This document shows, one piece after another, positions 1 through 12,967 of a stretch of 64,000 nucleotides of DNA (the first letter of the stretch is position 1; every line of letters begins with the position of its first letter). This DNA is from Erinaceus europaeus (Eukaryota; Chordata; Mammalia; Eulipotyphla; Erinaceidae). Location of the stretch: NCBI RefSeq assembly GCF_950295315.1, contig NC_080172.1:79813118-79877117 (forward strand), written 5' to 3'. The notes under the pieces are model-generated. The model saw only the letters and a list, made by a program, of their open reading frames with translations, ran no database searches and had not been told where the DNA came from. The translations under genes and the position numbers were made by a program.

Positions 1-184
1 TAGTTTATTGCAAAACTGCTAAAAACTAGTGATAAAGGAATACATGTACAATTAAATGTGAAAATATAATATATGGGGTTTCTATGATTCTCCCTTCTGT
101 ATATTCAGAAGAGCTTATTTGGTTTTTAATTCAAGCTTCAAGAAAAATATATTTTTTTAATTTGAATATGTCCAAAACAATGTC

Positions 185-650
185 TCTTTTAATTTTTTAA
201 ATTTTTATTAGTAACTTAATATTGATTTACAAATTTATAAGATAACAGGAGTATATTTCTACACAGTCCCAATCACCAGAGTTCTGTGTCCCTATTCCCT
301 CTGTTGGAAGCTACAGTATTCCTTCCAACATTGCAGATATGGGTTGACTATTATTTCTATAACTATCTGCCTATATTTATATATATTTTCCCTTTTTTTC
401 CTATGGTCCTGCTTTCTCTTCCTTTCTAAGTCACACCTACACCTATTAGTACTTCTAAGTTCCCTTCCTTTTTTCCTCTTCTCTGGACCAAAGTTCTTTT
501 GGGGATGCAGAAGGTGGGAGTTCTAGCTTCCATAATTGCTTCTCCACTGGACATGGGTGTTGGCAGCCTGTTTCTATCTTTCTCTAGTGGTATAGGGCTC
601 TGAAGAGGTGAGTTTCCAGGGCATATTGGTGAGGTCATCTGCCCAGAGAA
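185..650 (-). mobile_element. Older L1 long-tail fragment
   Basis: A diverged minus-strand relative of the long tail: CAGAAGGTGGGAGTTCTAGC and CCACTGGACATGGGTGTTGG mirror the young tail, and GATAACAGGAGTATATTTC with TTCTGTGTCCCTATTCCC also occurs at 62700-62760. Divergence and small indels mark it as old. Confidence 0.65.
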
Positions 651-2736
651 CAGAAGAAGACAACTCTTATCATCTCATTTTGTCTCTTCTTGTCTTTTCT
701 CAACTCTCTCTTCTCATCTCTTCCCTCTCCCTCTCTCTGTCTCTCATGCATGCATGCAAGAAGTGACTAAAATAAATCTCTGTTATCTTCAAATGTTTGA
801 ATGGTAATCATGAAGAAAACTTCACCTCTGATTTTCTTAAAAGGTAGCAAGAGCCAAGATTTAAGCACAAAATGTTGTTAACATTATGATTAAATTTTTA
901 TGAGGTAAACAACAGAAGCAACTACATTATGATAGCTCTTTTCCTTGAAACTGAATGGATACTTGATAGGTAGGAGGACATAGAAAAAAAACTTCTGTGT
1001 CGTACAACAAATTAGATTAGATAATTCAAAATTCAAGGCTATTATGAAATGTTTAATGATACAGCAACATGTTCTTACCTGTAATGTTACTTTCCTATTT
1101 CACATTGTTAACATAAACTAAGCTACAGGGAGAGGAGTAAACAATTTCATAACAAAGATATGTTGTCTATATATGCCAAAAAACAATAGTATTTCCACTG
1201 TATTAACTATTTGCTAGGAATTAAAGTTATAGTAGTAATTCCTATAACCTAGAATGACCACATAACCTAGTTTGCCTAGTAGAATCCCTATTTAATCATA
1301 CCTGTATTAGCTTCTTACTTACTCAATGTAGTTGTGAAAAGCATCCTCTTTAACACTTAAAGTATCCCAGTTTGAATGATAATTAAATCCAGGATTTACA
1401 GGGAAGACAATTATGGAAATCTGACTTACATAAAACAAGATGAGAATCTATAAAGAACACAGAAACTTACAACACTATTTAGGATTCAAAGAATAAAGAG
1501 ATAAGTTACTAGAAGGGAAAATATATGGCATTTACATGTCAAATCTAGACATAAATATTCCATATGTTCTATTTTCAGCCTGTAGGTGGCCACCACAAGC
1601 TACACTTATTAAGCCACTCATTAGTAGCAGTTTCAGTACTGTCATCTTCAGATAATTAGCAATTTATTTAAATAACCAATTTCTGTAGAAATAATTGCCA
1701 TGAAATGCCCCGAACCTACTTTTATATAAACTATAATAAAAGTGTTAAAATAATCCCTGACATTTGCAAATGCCATTAGTTCACCTTTCCTTTTGATAGT
1801 GCTATGGCATTATGTTTAAACAATTACCCAGTAACACAGCAGTTTTATGAAACAGTGCAGTAAGCACAGTCTTCAATATGGTCAGGGAGGACATTCAAAC
1901 TCAGAAAGAAATCCAGTGCATAGATATGTTTACATAAAGGTAAAACACACAGCCCAAAGAAAAAGGATTATTAAGATTAGCTTATTATTGCTCCTTCCAT
2001 CTTGGTTGAATTCTAGTTGTATATACTACAACATATGCATTCTCTCCAGAAACAAGAATGTAGAGTTTTATTTTTAAGTTGGTCACTGTAATTGGCTGCA
2101 TAGATTAAAATCATATGGGTTTATGAATATTCAACACACACTCATTGTATTACTTGCTTAAAAACCTCAACACAGGAAAAAACAAGTAGGGAAAATTTCT
2201 TACTATTAACTTTAAATACTTAAGTATATTTTTACTTACAAAAGGGTGATATTTTTCAATTACAATTGCCAAAGAAAATTATAAATGGATTTTAGGTCTC
2301 ACCTAGTATTCAGCATTTAAAATAGACTTGAGTTCTAAGTCTCAGTTTCTTCCTTGTTATTCACTTCCCTATTCTACCAAGAAGATGGCATCATATAGTA
2401 CTTGAATTGTCAGTGATTTATTTTTTAAATTTTCATATTTTAAGCTGTTGTTCTTTACATTACAAAATAGAACTATAAGGCTCAGAGCAGTATTTTTATG
2501 ACTAAAGCAAAATAATTTTTGAAAGCCTATTGAATATCAGGCTTTTTTCTGTTAAATTATTCACATATCATTTATACTCTCACAACTCAAGAGATGCTGT
2601 CCCTACTGCACAGACATAGAAATTCAAGCTCAAAGATAAAGTAATATGCACACATAAGAAAAGCAGGGCTGCATAGTAAAACTGCACTGCAACAATGAGA
2701 CAGTTTGTAAAGTTACTGTAAGAGCTCCACCGTACT
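651..2736. other. Intron, no feature recognised
   Basis: AT-rich unique-looking sequence. Short ORFs at 1847-2077 and 2580-2780 have no recognisable content. Confidence 0.5.
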
Positions 2737-3001
2737 AGGGAAAGAGAGAGGCAGGCTGGGAGTATGGACCGACCAGTCAACGCCCATGTTCAGCGGGGAA
2801 GCAATTACAGAAGCCAGACCTCCCACCTTCTGCAACCCACAAGGACCCTGGGTCCATACTCCCAGAGGGATAGAGAATGGGAAAGCTATCAGGGAGGGGA
2901 TGGGATATGGAGACCGGGTGGTGGGAATTGTGTGGAGTTGTACCCCTCCTATCCTACAGTTTTGTTAATGTCTCCTTTCTTAAATTTAATATATATATAA
3001 A
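2737..3001 (+). mobile_element. L1 long-tail 3' fragment
   Basis: About 265 bp matching the last part of the tail at 55795-56045: GAAAGAGAGAGGCAGGCTGG, GGACCGACCAGTCAACGCCC, GGGATATGGAGACCGGGTGG and TTTTGTTAATGTCTCC. It is strongly 5'-truncated. The short ORFs here are shadows, not genes. Confidence 0.88.
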
Positions 3002-3263
3002 AGATTCATTGCTGGGTTTGAATTTGAGGGCTCTTCTTTACTTTCAGGTTACTATGTGCCTTAGTTCCTCCCAAATAAGATTTCACACAGTACTTTTGGC
3101 TTATAAGTTACCTATACAAATATGGACTGTAAAGTACACATTTCCGTAGCCAATAAATTCTGAACCATGACAGATTCAGTAGAGTTGGTATAAAACAGTT
3201 TTCAAGTGACTTAAGGGTGCTCAATGCAAATGAAAATCATACCACAAAAAAAAAATAGCACCA

Positions 3264-3537
3264 GGGGAGTCGGGCTGTAGTACAGCGAGCTAAGCGCAGG
3301 TGGCGCAAAGCACAAAGACTGGCATAAGGATCCCGGTTCGAACCCCGGCTCCCCACCTGCAGGGGAGTTGCTTCACAGGCGGTGAAGCAGGTCTGCAGGT
3401 GTCTATCTTTCTCTCCTCCTCTCTGTCTTCCCCTCCCTCTCTCCATTTCTCTCTGTCCTATCCAACAACAACAATAATAACTACAACAATAAAACAACAA
3501 GGGCAACAAAAGGGAAAAAATAAATAAAATAAATATT
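3264..3537 (+). mobile_element. Type A SINE, full length
   Basis: tRNA-derived head GAGTCGGGCTGTAGTACAGC, B-box-like GGTTCGAACCC, body CTGCAGGGGAGTTGCTTCAC, then CAACAA-rich and A-rich end. Direct repeat AAAAAAATAGCACCAG lies on both sides (ending 3263 and 3556). Confidence 0.93.
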
Positions 3538-3581
3538 AAAAAAAAAATAGCACCAGCTTATGTGCATAAGATAGTTACATA

Positions 3582-3855
3582 AGGGGTGGGCTGTGGTGCA
3601 CCTGGCTGAGCTAACACAAGCAAAGACTGGGGTTCAAGTATGGTCCTTGCCTACGGGGGGAAGCTTCATAAGCAGTGAATCAGTGCTGCAGGTCTCTGTT
3701 TCTCTTCTCTCTCTATATATATATATATCTCCATCAGACCCTCTGAGTTTCTCTTTGTATCCAAAAAAGAAAAGGGGGGAGGAATAAAAAGGCCGCTAGA
3801 AGTAGTGGATTCACTATGCAGGTACCAAGCCGCAGCTATAACCTTGGTGGCAATT
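3582..3855 (+). mobile_element. Type B-headed SINE with long 3' extension
   Basis: GGGCTGTGGTGCACCTGGCTG head, then the shared SINE body, then the extension GGCCGCTAGAAGTAGTGGATT...CAATAACC-like (GCTATAACCTTGGTGGCAAT). Confidence 0.8.
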
Positions 3856-3905
3856 TATATATATATATTTTTTTTTTTTTTTGAAGAAGAAGAAGAAGAA
3901 GAAAA
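3856..3905. repeat. (TA)n-T(n)-(GAA)n composite simple repeat
   Basis: TA units, then about 15 T, then seven or so GAA units, at the 3' side of a SINE. Confidence 0.9.
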
Positions 3906-4999
3906 AGGGATGGATGGTTGTAAAGATAATGATATTGGAGGATCCAGAATAATTTAAAATGAACTTTTTAAAAAAGGCATAACAAAAAAAGAATTTACAC
4001 ATTCACAATCACATTCACTAGGATTACTTGTTTCTTTGGAAAATTACATTTATTTTTTCTCAGAAACTCTGCCCTTTGTTTACTTTGTGGCTGGTTCCAC
4101 GGTCATGGTGTCCATGGTAGCACTTGCTATTCTATAAAATCTTTCCTTTCATTCTCAGGAACACATTCTCTTTACACGTTAAAATGAATTACATGTGTAA
4201 ACCTCTGTGTCCTGAGATAAGATGGTGTTTCTCAGAGTCTGCTGAAAGCTAGACTATACATACAACAAGCAGGCAGTAGAGGTTTTATTCTCTTCTTTGG
4301 GTTAGACAATTCTCAAAGATAGTAATTCAGACAAAGATCATCTTTAGCTAGACCCCATCCAAACCCTCTGGAAACTAATGCTTTTTGTAAACAGATAGGG
4401 CAATTTGGAAAAGAGGAGTGTATGATTAATATTTGTTCTACTAATTAGCAATTGCTCACTTGATCAGATGACAAACTTTCTTCCTAAATTTCAATTGGGT
4501 TAAAAAAAATTAGAAATCATTTTCAGTTAAAATTATCTATAGTGCCCAATATGTTTATTTATTTAGTACCATGTCAGTTGATAATAGGTAGCAAACCAGG
4601 TGCTGCTTTTCCATAAGTTTACAAGGGTAAGCACAGATAAAAGAATGCATGATACTGTATAGGATTGTGTGGAAGCAGAGGACAGAACTGCTGAAACTCA
4701 GAGAATGGGTAATTCAGGAATACTGTCGAGGTCCAGGGAGCTTTTATAGGACATATAGGATTCAATCAACTCTTGAAAGGTGAGTAGGTGGTTCTCGGGT
4801 TGAAACTTGAAATATTTAAAACTTTGACAGAAGCTGGGGCAAGGTGAACAAAAGTATAGATATGGTGATGGACAAATCAAGTTTTCCATTAACAGTAAAA
4901 TCAAAGTAGCCTCTTGGTTTAGGAAAGAGAACACACTGATTTTGGAAAGAGTATTGCCCAGTGAGCAAGGAACAGCCCCTTCCCCGCAATTCTCCAAGT
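3906..4999. other. Intron, no feature recognised
   Basis: No repeat or coding signal that I can name. Overlapping minus ORFs near 4698-5007 show no family motif. Confidence 0.5.
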
Positions 5000-5015
5000 G
5001 CTGTCATTGATTTCT

Positions 5016-5712
5016 TTTTTTTTTTTAATAATTTATTTCTTTATTGGGGAATTAATGTTTTACATTCAACAGTAAATACAATAGTTTGTACATGCATAAC
5101 ATTCCACAGATTCCCATTTAACAATACAACCCCCACTATGTCATTCATCATCTTTCATGGACCTGTATTCTCCCCACCCACCCACCCACCCCAGAGTCTT
5201 TTACTTTGGTGTAATACTCCAATTTCATTTCAGGTTCAACTTGTGTTTTCTTTTCTAATCTTGTTTTTCAACTTCTGCCTGAGAGTGAGATCATCCCATA
5301 TTCATTCTTCTGTTTCTGACTTATTTCACTCAACATGATTTTTTCAAGGTCCATCCAAGATCGGCTGAAAATGGTGAAGTCACCATTTTTTACAGCTGAG
5401 TAGTATTCCATTGTGTATATATACCACAACTTGCTCAGCCACTCATCTGTTGTTGGACACCTGGGTTGCTTCCAGGTTTTGGCTATTACAAATTGTGCTG
5501 CTAAGAACATATGTGTACACAGATCTTTTTGGATGGATGTGTTGGGTTCCTTAGGATATATCCCCAGGAGAGGAATTGCAGGGTCATAGGGTAGGTCCAT
5601 TTCTAGCCTTCTGAGAGTTCTCCAGACTGTTCTCCACAGAGGTTGGACCAATTGACATTCCCACCAGCAGTGCAGGAGGGTTCCTTTGACCCCACACCCT
5701 TTCCAGCCTTTG
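5016..5712 (-). mobile_element. L1 3' end (ORF2 C-terminus + short 3' UTR + poly(A)), part of chimera with RPL12
   Basis: On the minus strand the segment reads ORF2 C-terminal codons (CNPGVQQQMSG-like region, PYDPAIPLLGIYPKE, AAQFVIAKTWKQPRC, EWLSKLWYIYTMEYYSAVK), then the short 3' UTR ending in AATTCCCCAATAAAGAAA, then poly(A), seen as poly(T) from 5016. It is 5'-truncated at about 5712, where it joins the RPL12 cap end. The 16-bp direct repeat GCTGTCATTGATTTCT lies at 5000-5015 and again at 6053-6068, beyond the RPL12 part, so the L1 and RPL12 pieces entered together. Confidence 0.9.
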
Positions 5713-6503
<791 letters not shown>

Positions 6504-6772
6504 CTCGGGGCAACGCAGTAGCACACCAGTTAAGCGAACATAGGGCGAAGCGAACCACAAGGACTGGCCCAGCGCAAGGATCCTGAAGAGGTGAAGCAGA
6601 ACTGCAGGTCTCTCTCTTTCCCCTTCTTTCTTCCCCATCTCTCTCAATTTTTCTCTGTTGTATCCAACAACAACAATAATAATAGCAATAACACCAACAT
6701 CAACAATGGAAAAAAGATGGCCTCCAGGAGCAGTAGATTCATAGTGTAGCCAAACACCACACTGGAGAGTGT
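6504..6772 (+). mobile_element. Type A-like SINE, long form
   Basis: CGCAGTAGCACACCAGTTAAGC head. The middle is shortened (GATCCTGAAGAGGTGAAGC, lacking the B-box part). Ends with the long extension ATGGCCTCCAGGAGCAG. Confidence 0.8.
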
Positions 6773-6857
6773 TAGTGCTATTAAAATCTTGTAATCATAG
6801 TCTTCCGAACTGAATCCTCAAAGAATATTTGGCCATATTATAGCTTAGTTCATTTCT

Positions 6858-7707
6858 TTTTTTTTATTTTTTTAATTTTTTATTTAAGAAAGGATTAATT
6901 AACAAAACCATAGGGTAGGAGGGGTACAACTCCACACAATTCCCACCACCCAATCTCTATATCCCACCCCCTCCCCTGATAGCTTTCCCATTCTCTAGCC
7001 CTCTGGGAGCATGGACGCACGGTCATTGTGGGTTGCAGAAGGTAGAAGATCTGGCTTCTGTAATTGCTTCCCCGCTGAACATGGGCGTTGACTGGTCGGT
7101 CCATACTCCTAGTCTGCCTCTCGCTTTCCCTAGTAGGGTGGGTCTCTGGGGAAGCAGAGCTCCAGGACACATTGGTGGGGTCTTCAGTCCAGGGAAGCCT
7201 GGCCGGCATCCTAATGACATCTGGAACCTGGTGACTGAAAAGAGAGTTAACATACGAAGCCAAACAAATTGTTGAGCAATCATGGACCCAAAGCTTGGAA
7301 TAGTGGAGAGGAAATGTTAGGGGGGGTACTCACTGCAAACTCTAGTGTACTTCTGCTTTCAGGTATATATTTTGCAGTAGTTTACAGATATGTGTGAACA
7401 TATGCTCTCTCTCACAGCAACTGGTCTATATCTAGGTTTTGGGACTTTGTTAGAAAGTGAACCACCTGAAATGGAATTAGAGTATACTATGAAAGGAAAG
7501 GTCTCACCCGAGTAATGAAGCTGAAGGGTTGTCATTCCACACGTGAAGTCTCTGGACACAGTCTGAAGTGAAGCATGTTGAGGTGGCAATCGTTGTGTTG
7601 GTTAGGTTGTGATCGGCAGATGCAATATTATTTGATATGGATTGGGAGAGGCATACGGGAAAGTGGGCCCTATCCAAGGGTTCCAGGACTGGGGGAAGTA
7701 AAGGCTC
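6858..7707 (-). mobile_element. L1 long-tail retrocopy, 5'-truncated, with perfect TSD
   Basis: On the minus strand this matches the alternative tail at about 55230-56060: CTTCCCCCAGTCCTGG near its start, GGACCGACCAGTCAACG, GCGGGGAAGCAATTACAGAA, and TTTTGTTAATnnnTCCTTTCTTAAATAAA at its end. It is flanked by a 17-bp duplication TAGCTTAGTTCATTTCT (6841-6857 and 7708-7724). No ORF2 codons are included, so truncation fell inside the tail. Confidence 0.9.
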
Positions 7708-7724
7708 TAGCTTAGTTCATTTCT

Positions 7725-9360
7725 ACTTGCTACTTTCTGAAGCTTTTTATGTTTTCTGATACAATTTCAGGTTTTTATGAAATTGAGGTTGTTACTTTAT
7801 TGATTGGCATAGATATTTACACTGAATTGGCAAGTGTGCCACCCCAGATGATTCAACTTCTTGCCAAATGGCACTTAGCTAGCCTCAGTATGTATGAAAA
7901 AGAGACAGCCTATTATTTGGACCAACTTGGTAGTAAAAGGATTGTCGGTATCTAATGCATATATTAAAGCAGAAATATGATGCATATGTTTTTCTTATTC
8001 ATAGACACTCATTCAGTTTATATTGTTGTCATAAGTATTTCATCCAAATGTGCATAATGATTCCAAATAATATTGGGCCATTCAGGATTAGGAGCTGGGC
8101 ATCATAGATGTGTTAAATCCAGTTATGAAGACATGGCTGGAACATGGTTTCTGTGCCTCAAGGGGAGAGACTGTTTAGTAACCTTTGCCAAAGCTGTTAC
8201 ACATTGGCTTTTTTTTTTTAATAGAGTGTAAAGACTGTTTGTAATTATGTAGAAGCTGAAATAAATCATACTAAACTATACTTTTAAATGTTTTAAGTGT
8301 ATATGAGACTGGTATAAATAGGGCTAGTAATCTTTATAACACCATAATCATTTTATAACACTAATATTTATTTTACCCTCCGCATTAAGAATGAAGTCGT
8401 GAGAAATAATACGCTCACAAGCAGTAAATGACTTGAAAAAGGTCTCCAGTTTCCATGTAAAAATATTCTTTATTCATGAGCTCCAGAATGTAGATTATAA
8501 GATTCCCAGATTTCTTTACTGAAAGTTGAAATTTTTTAAATGTAGAAGTATTAAAAAAAGTTTCAGGGAAAAATTATTTATGTCTCAAATTGAACACAAG
8601 CTGAACAAGAGAAAACCAATTTATGATTTCCAAAAGGGCCTAGCACTCTAAAGAATGCATACAGACAAAATTATAACCAGTTTAATTATTCACCAATGGC
8701 ACATTTATGGAGGGTATAATGTCTCAATCAATAATTACAAGCCTACAGAAACAGAATTGTAATAATTCTACATGGTGTATTCAGAGGTGAAATAATTTAG
8801 AATTTGAAATCAATAGCATTTATAGACATTGGAAAATGTCAAATGGAAAATGAATGCCAGTATTTGTATTCTTTCTGGTACACCAGTACCATGTAGAAAA
8901 TAATTATTACTTAAAAGATTGGCTAGTATCTGAGAGTAAAAGTAAACATTTGTCATTTTATATATCAGTTAACTCTTTCAACAGATGTAGATTTGCTGGG
9001 GAGGTGTATTATACACTGGGGGATGATTGAGATTTTATAAGGATGAAGGTTTCTCTTGCCTCTTTGGCTACTATCCCTTCTTTTAGCCTCTTTTCCTTAT
9101 CTTCTTCTCATCCACTGCCTCTTATTTTTTAATGCCTTTGAGCCTTCATTTCCCATAATATTTTGTTCGTTCATAGTTATGTTATTTTTGCCTCAGCAAA
9201 AATCACCTAACACCTAAACTTTCAGTTAACAATGTTCACTATAATTAGAAGAAATTAGATGGGAAATACCTGGAAACAGTTGGGAATTATTGATATTATG
9301 TCTACACTATTTTTGTAAATCTAAAAACATTTCAAAACAAGAAGTATATTTTAAAAATAT
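7725..9360. other. Intron, no feature recognised
   Basis: AT-rich. The 68-codon ORF at 7749-7955 matches nothing I know. Confidence 0.5.
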
Positions 9361-9495
9361 GCCTGCCCAGGAGGTTGAATAGCAGGCAGAGCACCAGACT
9401 TGGATGACTAAGGTTATGAGTTTGATCCCTGGTAGTGCATTTGCCAGAGTGATGCTCCGGTTCTCTCTCTTTCTCTCATAAATAAATCTTTTTAA
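9361..9495 (+). mobile_element. Type C SINE
   Basis: GAGGTTGAATAGCAGGCAGAG head, TGAGTTTGATCCCTGGTAG B-box-like region, CTCATAAATAAATC end. Confidence 0.75.
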
Positions 9496-10357
9496 AATAA
9501 AAATTACTTATATAACACTTGGATTTTTCCTGCTGTAATGAAAATATATATTTTTTAAAATTATTTGTCAAGAACAATAACTCAACTTGTGAATACTGGA
9601 GCTTTTTTAAACACATTTTTCAGTTGATTTTTACTAATCTTTATTTCTTAATAATATGTAGCAACAAGCATTGATTTTATTGAATAAACTAGCATGTATA
9701 AAATATTCTATTAAGGCTTTCATTCGTTATTTCACTGAAATGTCATAAAATTGCCAGAAGTATTTCTTTTAGTGCTCAATATGGTTAAATACCTTGTCCT
9801 TATAATAGTAATTGAAAGATCTCAAACTCTACCTTAAATTAGTGCTGCTTTCCATACTGCTTTACTTTAAAAGGTTAACATTTTTTTTGTGCTTACATCC
9901 ATGCAAATGTAGTTTCAGGCACTATAGCAGCTTATATATTTGCATGAGTGCTCAAAAATAAATCTGTAAACAAGCTTCCATTTGTCCTAAAACAAAAGGA
10001 AAAGATTCTTAGAAATTCTAGTGGAATGTGTTCTAGTTAGGAAATGACTTCACTATCAACGCTAGTCTTTACTCACACCTCCTCAGGTTGCCAGGGAAAA
10101 GATATATTTAAATATTTATTAATAGAGTAATGTTCAATCACAACCTTATGTATCATAAATTACGTATCAGCTGCAAAAGGATGAACAGAAAATTTAATTT
10201 CAGCTTACTCCAGAAACAATGGCAACCAGAGTGTTTGGCAGTCAAAGGGTGTAAAATCCAGATTAGATAGATGGGTATATTTACATATTCACTTTTACAT
10301 TAAACAGAGTGGATGACACATCCCTGTATAAAACCTATTATTTAAACACTTCAACTG
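9496..10357. other. Intron, no feature recognised
   Basis: AT-rich, no clear repeats up to the fold-back. Confidence 0.5.
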
Positions 10358-10455
10358 AAAAGTGTTAAAATAAATGGCTCATGACTTATGAAGTGTTAAA
10401 ATAAACGTTTATTTCAACACTATACATGTCATAAGCCATTTATTTCAACACTTTC
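10358..10455. repeat. 98-bp fold-back (zero-loop inverted repeat)
   Basis: Left arm 10358-10406 and right arm 10407-10455 are complementary at about 42 of 49 positions, meeting at AAACGTTT. Each arm carries two copies of AGTGTTRAAATAAA, so there are direct repeats within the inverted repeat. As RNA it would form one long hairpin. It could be a palindromic MITE or a hairpin locus. No family recognised. Confidence 0.8.
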
Positions 10456-11675
10456 TACTTCAGACGATTCACCCAGACAGAAAAGAATGAATTCATTTGT
10501 TAGGAGTATATCAAGAGGCCAAGACACAGAGACTGAAATCAAAGTTCTGATGTATGAGTACTTGGGTTTAGGAGACTGGGATCACACATGGTAAAAGGTC
10601 TGTGACTGTGGGAAAGTCTTCACAACACTACCTTTGCTGGCTTCATGTAGATATCACTTGTATCATAACAGAATTTGAGATTTCAGAGCATGCCTGAACA
10701 TCAAGTTACAAGTGAAATGTAATGTTTGGGGGATATTTCTACAAAGAAACATATGTTTCATTTCATGCTTCCACTCAATAGAAGAGCCCATATAATCCAA
10801 ATTCTTCAAGAAATAAAACAACTTCCAAGAACAAAGGAGGATAGTGGGGGTGGGGGTGGGGGGGGTCATAACATAGCCAGTGCAACATGTGCTTATATCG
10901 CATATCTTATATGTCAAGACACATTAAGTGTTGTGAAATATCCATTTAACATTTAATCCTCACAACTTGGAGAAGCGGGAACTCTTCTGTAATTTATTTA
11001 TTTATTTTTTTAAAGATGAGAACACTTAACAGCAAAGCATCAGAGTAAAAAACATTCAGGGGAAATACTAAATAAGTTATGGCATTGTGATTTTACTCTG
11101 AGCAGAATCTGGGCACTGGACCCCTGCACTATACTTCTGCCTTCTAGGAATTACATAGCTGACTCTTCTCACATGATCTAAAACTTAGGTGGATGAGAAT
11201 CTGTCTAGTTCACCACTTCATTAAAATTTATGAAGAGTTAGCACAAATGCGTGAAAATGTTGCTTCCTTGAAAACAAAATCTCCAAATGAAAGGATCTAA
11301 TGATACTTCTTTATGAAATTAGTATCAACTACGATTGGTGAGTTGATAATACATTCAGTTTTACCTATTTTAAGATTTTTTTCTATAAAAAATTGAATGT
11401 ATGTGGTTAAAATGAGAATGCCCGATAGTGATTTAATTATTTATAGAAAGTATCTTTGCCACCTGATAAAAATGTAGGTAATTGTTTCCAGTTTCAAACA
11501 GTTTAGTAGTAGCAGACTTCATATTCAGAAACTCTTCCTGGGTGTCTGTGTGTGTTTTAAAATAAAGTCACTTATTTCATTTATCTGGGCTCCATTTTCA
11601 TGACCCAATCGCTTCCCTTAGTCCTATCTTATTTCACCAGAGATTAGAATTTCACCATAAGAATTTGAAGAGAAC
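10456..11675. other. Intron with a G-rich tract only
   Basis: Apart from the G-run at 10846-10865, nothing is recognised. Confidence 0.5.
10846..10865 (+). other. G-quadruplex-capable tract
   Basis: G5-T-G5-T-G8 on the plus strand; the last run can supply two G-runs, so a four-run quadruplex is possible. On the transcribed DPYD strand the pre-mRNA would carry the C-rich complement. Confidence 0.6.
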
Positions 11676-11822
11676 TGAGCATGGAAGATAGCATAATGGT
11701 TATACAAAAAGACTTTCATCCCTGAGGCTCCAAAGTCCCAGGCTCAATACCCCACACCACCATAAATCAGAGCTAAGCAGTACCCTGGTGTCTGTGTCTT
11801 TCTTTCATTAAAATAAAACAAA
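11676..11822 (+). mobile_element. Type D SINE
   Basis: GAAGATAGCATAATGGTTATAC head, CCTGAGGCTCCAAAGTCCCAG, ATAAATCAGAGCTAAGCAG, A-rich end. Confidence 0.8.
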
Positions 11823-11834
11823 TTTTAAAAAGTG

Positions 11835-12145
11835 GAGAGGGCTTATCTCACTTAGCATGATTCCTTCAAGAGAAGGATAAATACTGAATAATCTCATTCA
11901 TGTGTGCATTTTAAGATAAGGACAGAAAGAGAAAACATAAAGTGAAACTTAGACTGGGTTTTGGTGTATTGAATCAAAGTAAGAGTCTGGGAAAGGAAGA
12001 CTAGAAGAAGGCCAGGGGCTGGATGGTGGAAAAGGAGCTAAGTTGGGGGTGAGAGTGTTTTGCCGACACCTATCACAGAGATGAGAAATTGTACCCACCT
12101 GCCAACAACTATAGTGTAAACCATTAACCCTGTAATAAAATATTT
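11835..12145 (+). mobile_element. Old L1 3' UTR-like fragment
   Basis: Resembles 53250-53590: ACTTAGACTGGGTTTTGGTG, GACACCTATCACAGAGATGAG and GTAAACCATTAACCCTGTAA. It lacks identifiable ORF2 codons and is followed by a (TG)n tract. Classed as an L1 3' end by comparison within the window. Confidence 0.5.
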
Positions 12146-12177
12146 ATATGTGTGTGTATGTGTGTGTGTGTGTGTGA
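12146..12177. repeat. (TG)n microsatellite
   Basis: TGTGTG with one GTAT interruption, following the L1 3' UTR fragment. Confidence 0.9.
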
Positions 12178-12582
12178 TTTTCTTTAATTTTCAAAAATCT
12201 CATAGTCAGTTGGGAAAAATGAACTTCTATATATTTTAAGCTACCTAAATATTCAATAAATCATGAGTTACTTATTTAATGATAACTATGAAGCAGCTAC
12301 TATGCTTGGAGGTGGTGATAGAACCTTATAATATATGCTAATATCTCTAGTAAAAACCCATGCAAATCACTCTAACAGCTCAAAGGAAGCTACAGTATAC
12401 TCTGTCTGATTGGTTCATTATCTTTAATGAAGATAATATGAACTAAGTCTTAAAGGGTAAGTAGCATTGTCAGGAAACAAGAAAGGAAATAATAGAATAT
12501 AGTGAGTGAGCAAACTGTATGAGGGAAGATATAAAGCTTTGGAAATCATTGGAATACCAGATGTGTTAGAAGGACTAGAATA
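12178..12582. other. Intron, no feature recognised
   Basis: AT-rich sequence between the (TG)n tract and a type A SINE. Confidence 0.5.
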
Positions 12583-12843
12583 GGGAGTTGGACAGTAGCT
12601 CAGTGGGTTAAGCACAGGTGGCACAAAGTGCAAGGACTGGAGTAAGGATCCCGGTTTGAGGCCCAGGTTCCCCATCTGTAGGGGAGTCGCTTCGCAAGAG
12701 GTGAAGCAGGTCTGCAGGTGTCTCTCTTTCTCTCCCCCCTCTGTCTTCCCCTCCTCTCTCCATTTCTCTCTGTCCTATCCAACAATGACAACAACAATAA
12801 AACAACAAGGTCAACAAAAGAGAATTAATTAATTATTTTTTTA
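12583..12843 (+). mobile_element. Type A SINE, full length
   Basis: GTTGGACAGTAGCTCAGTGG head through CAACAATAAAACAACAAGG and AATTAATTAATTA. AAGGACTAG repeated on both sides is the likely TSD. Confidence 0.9.
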
Positions 12844-12967
12844 AAAAAGGACTAGGAAAAAAGATGAATTAACAGAGACAGGAAAGAAGCAGCCTGGGAG
12901 GAGTGTGATCTCCCTCTCTGTGTCTCTGTGACCCACATCTGATTCCCACAACCACGTTTGATTTCAA

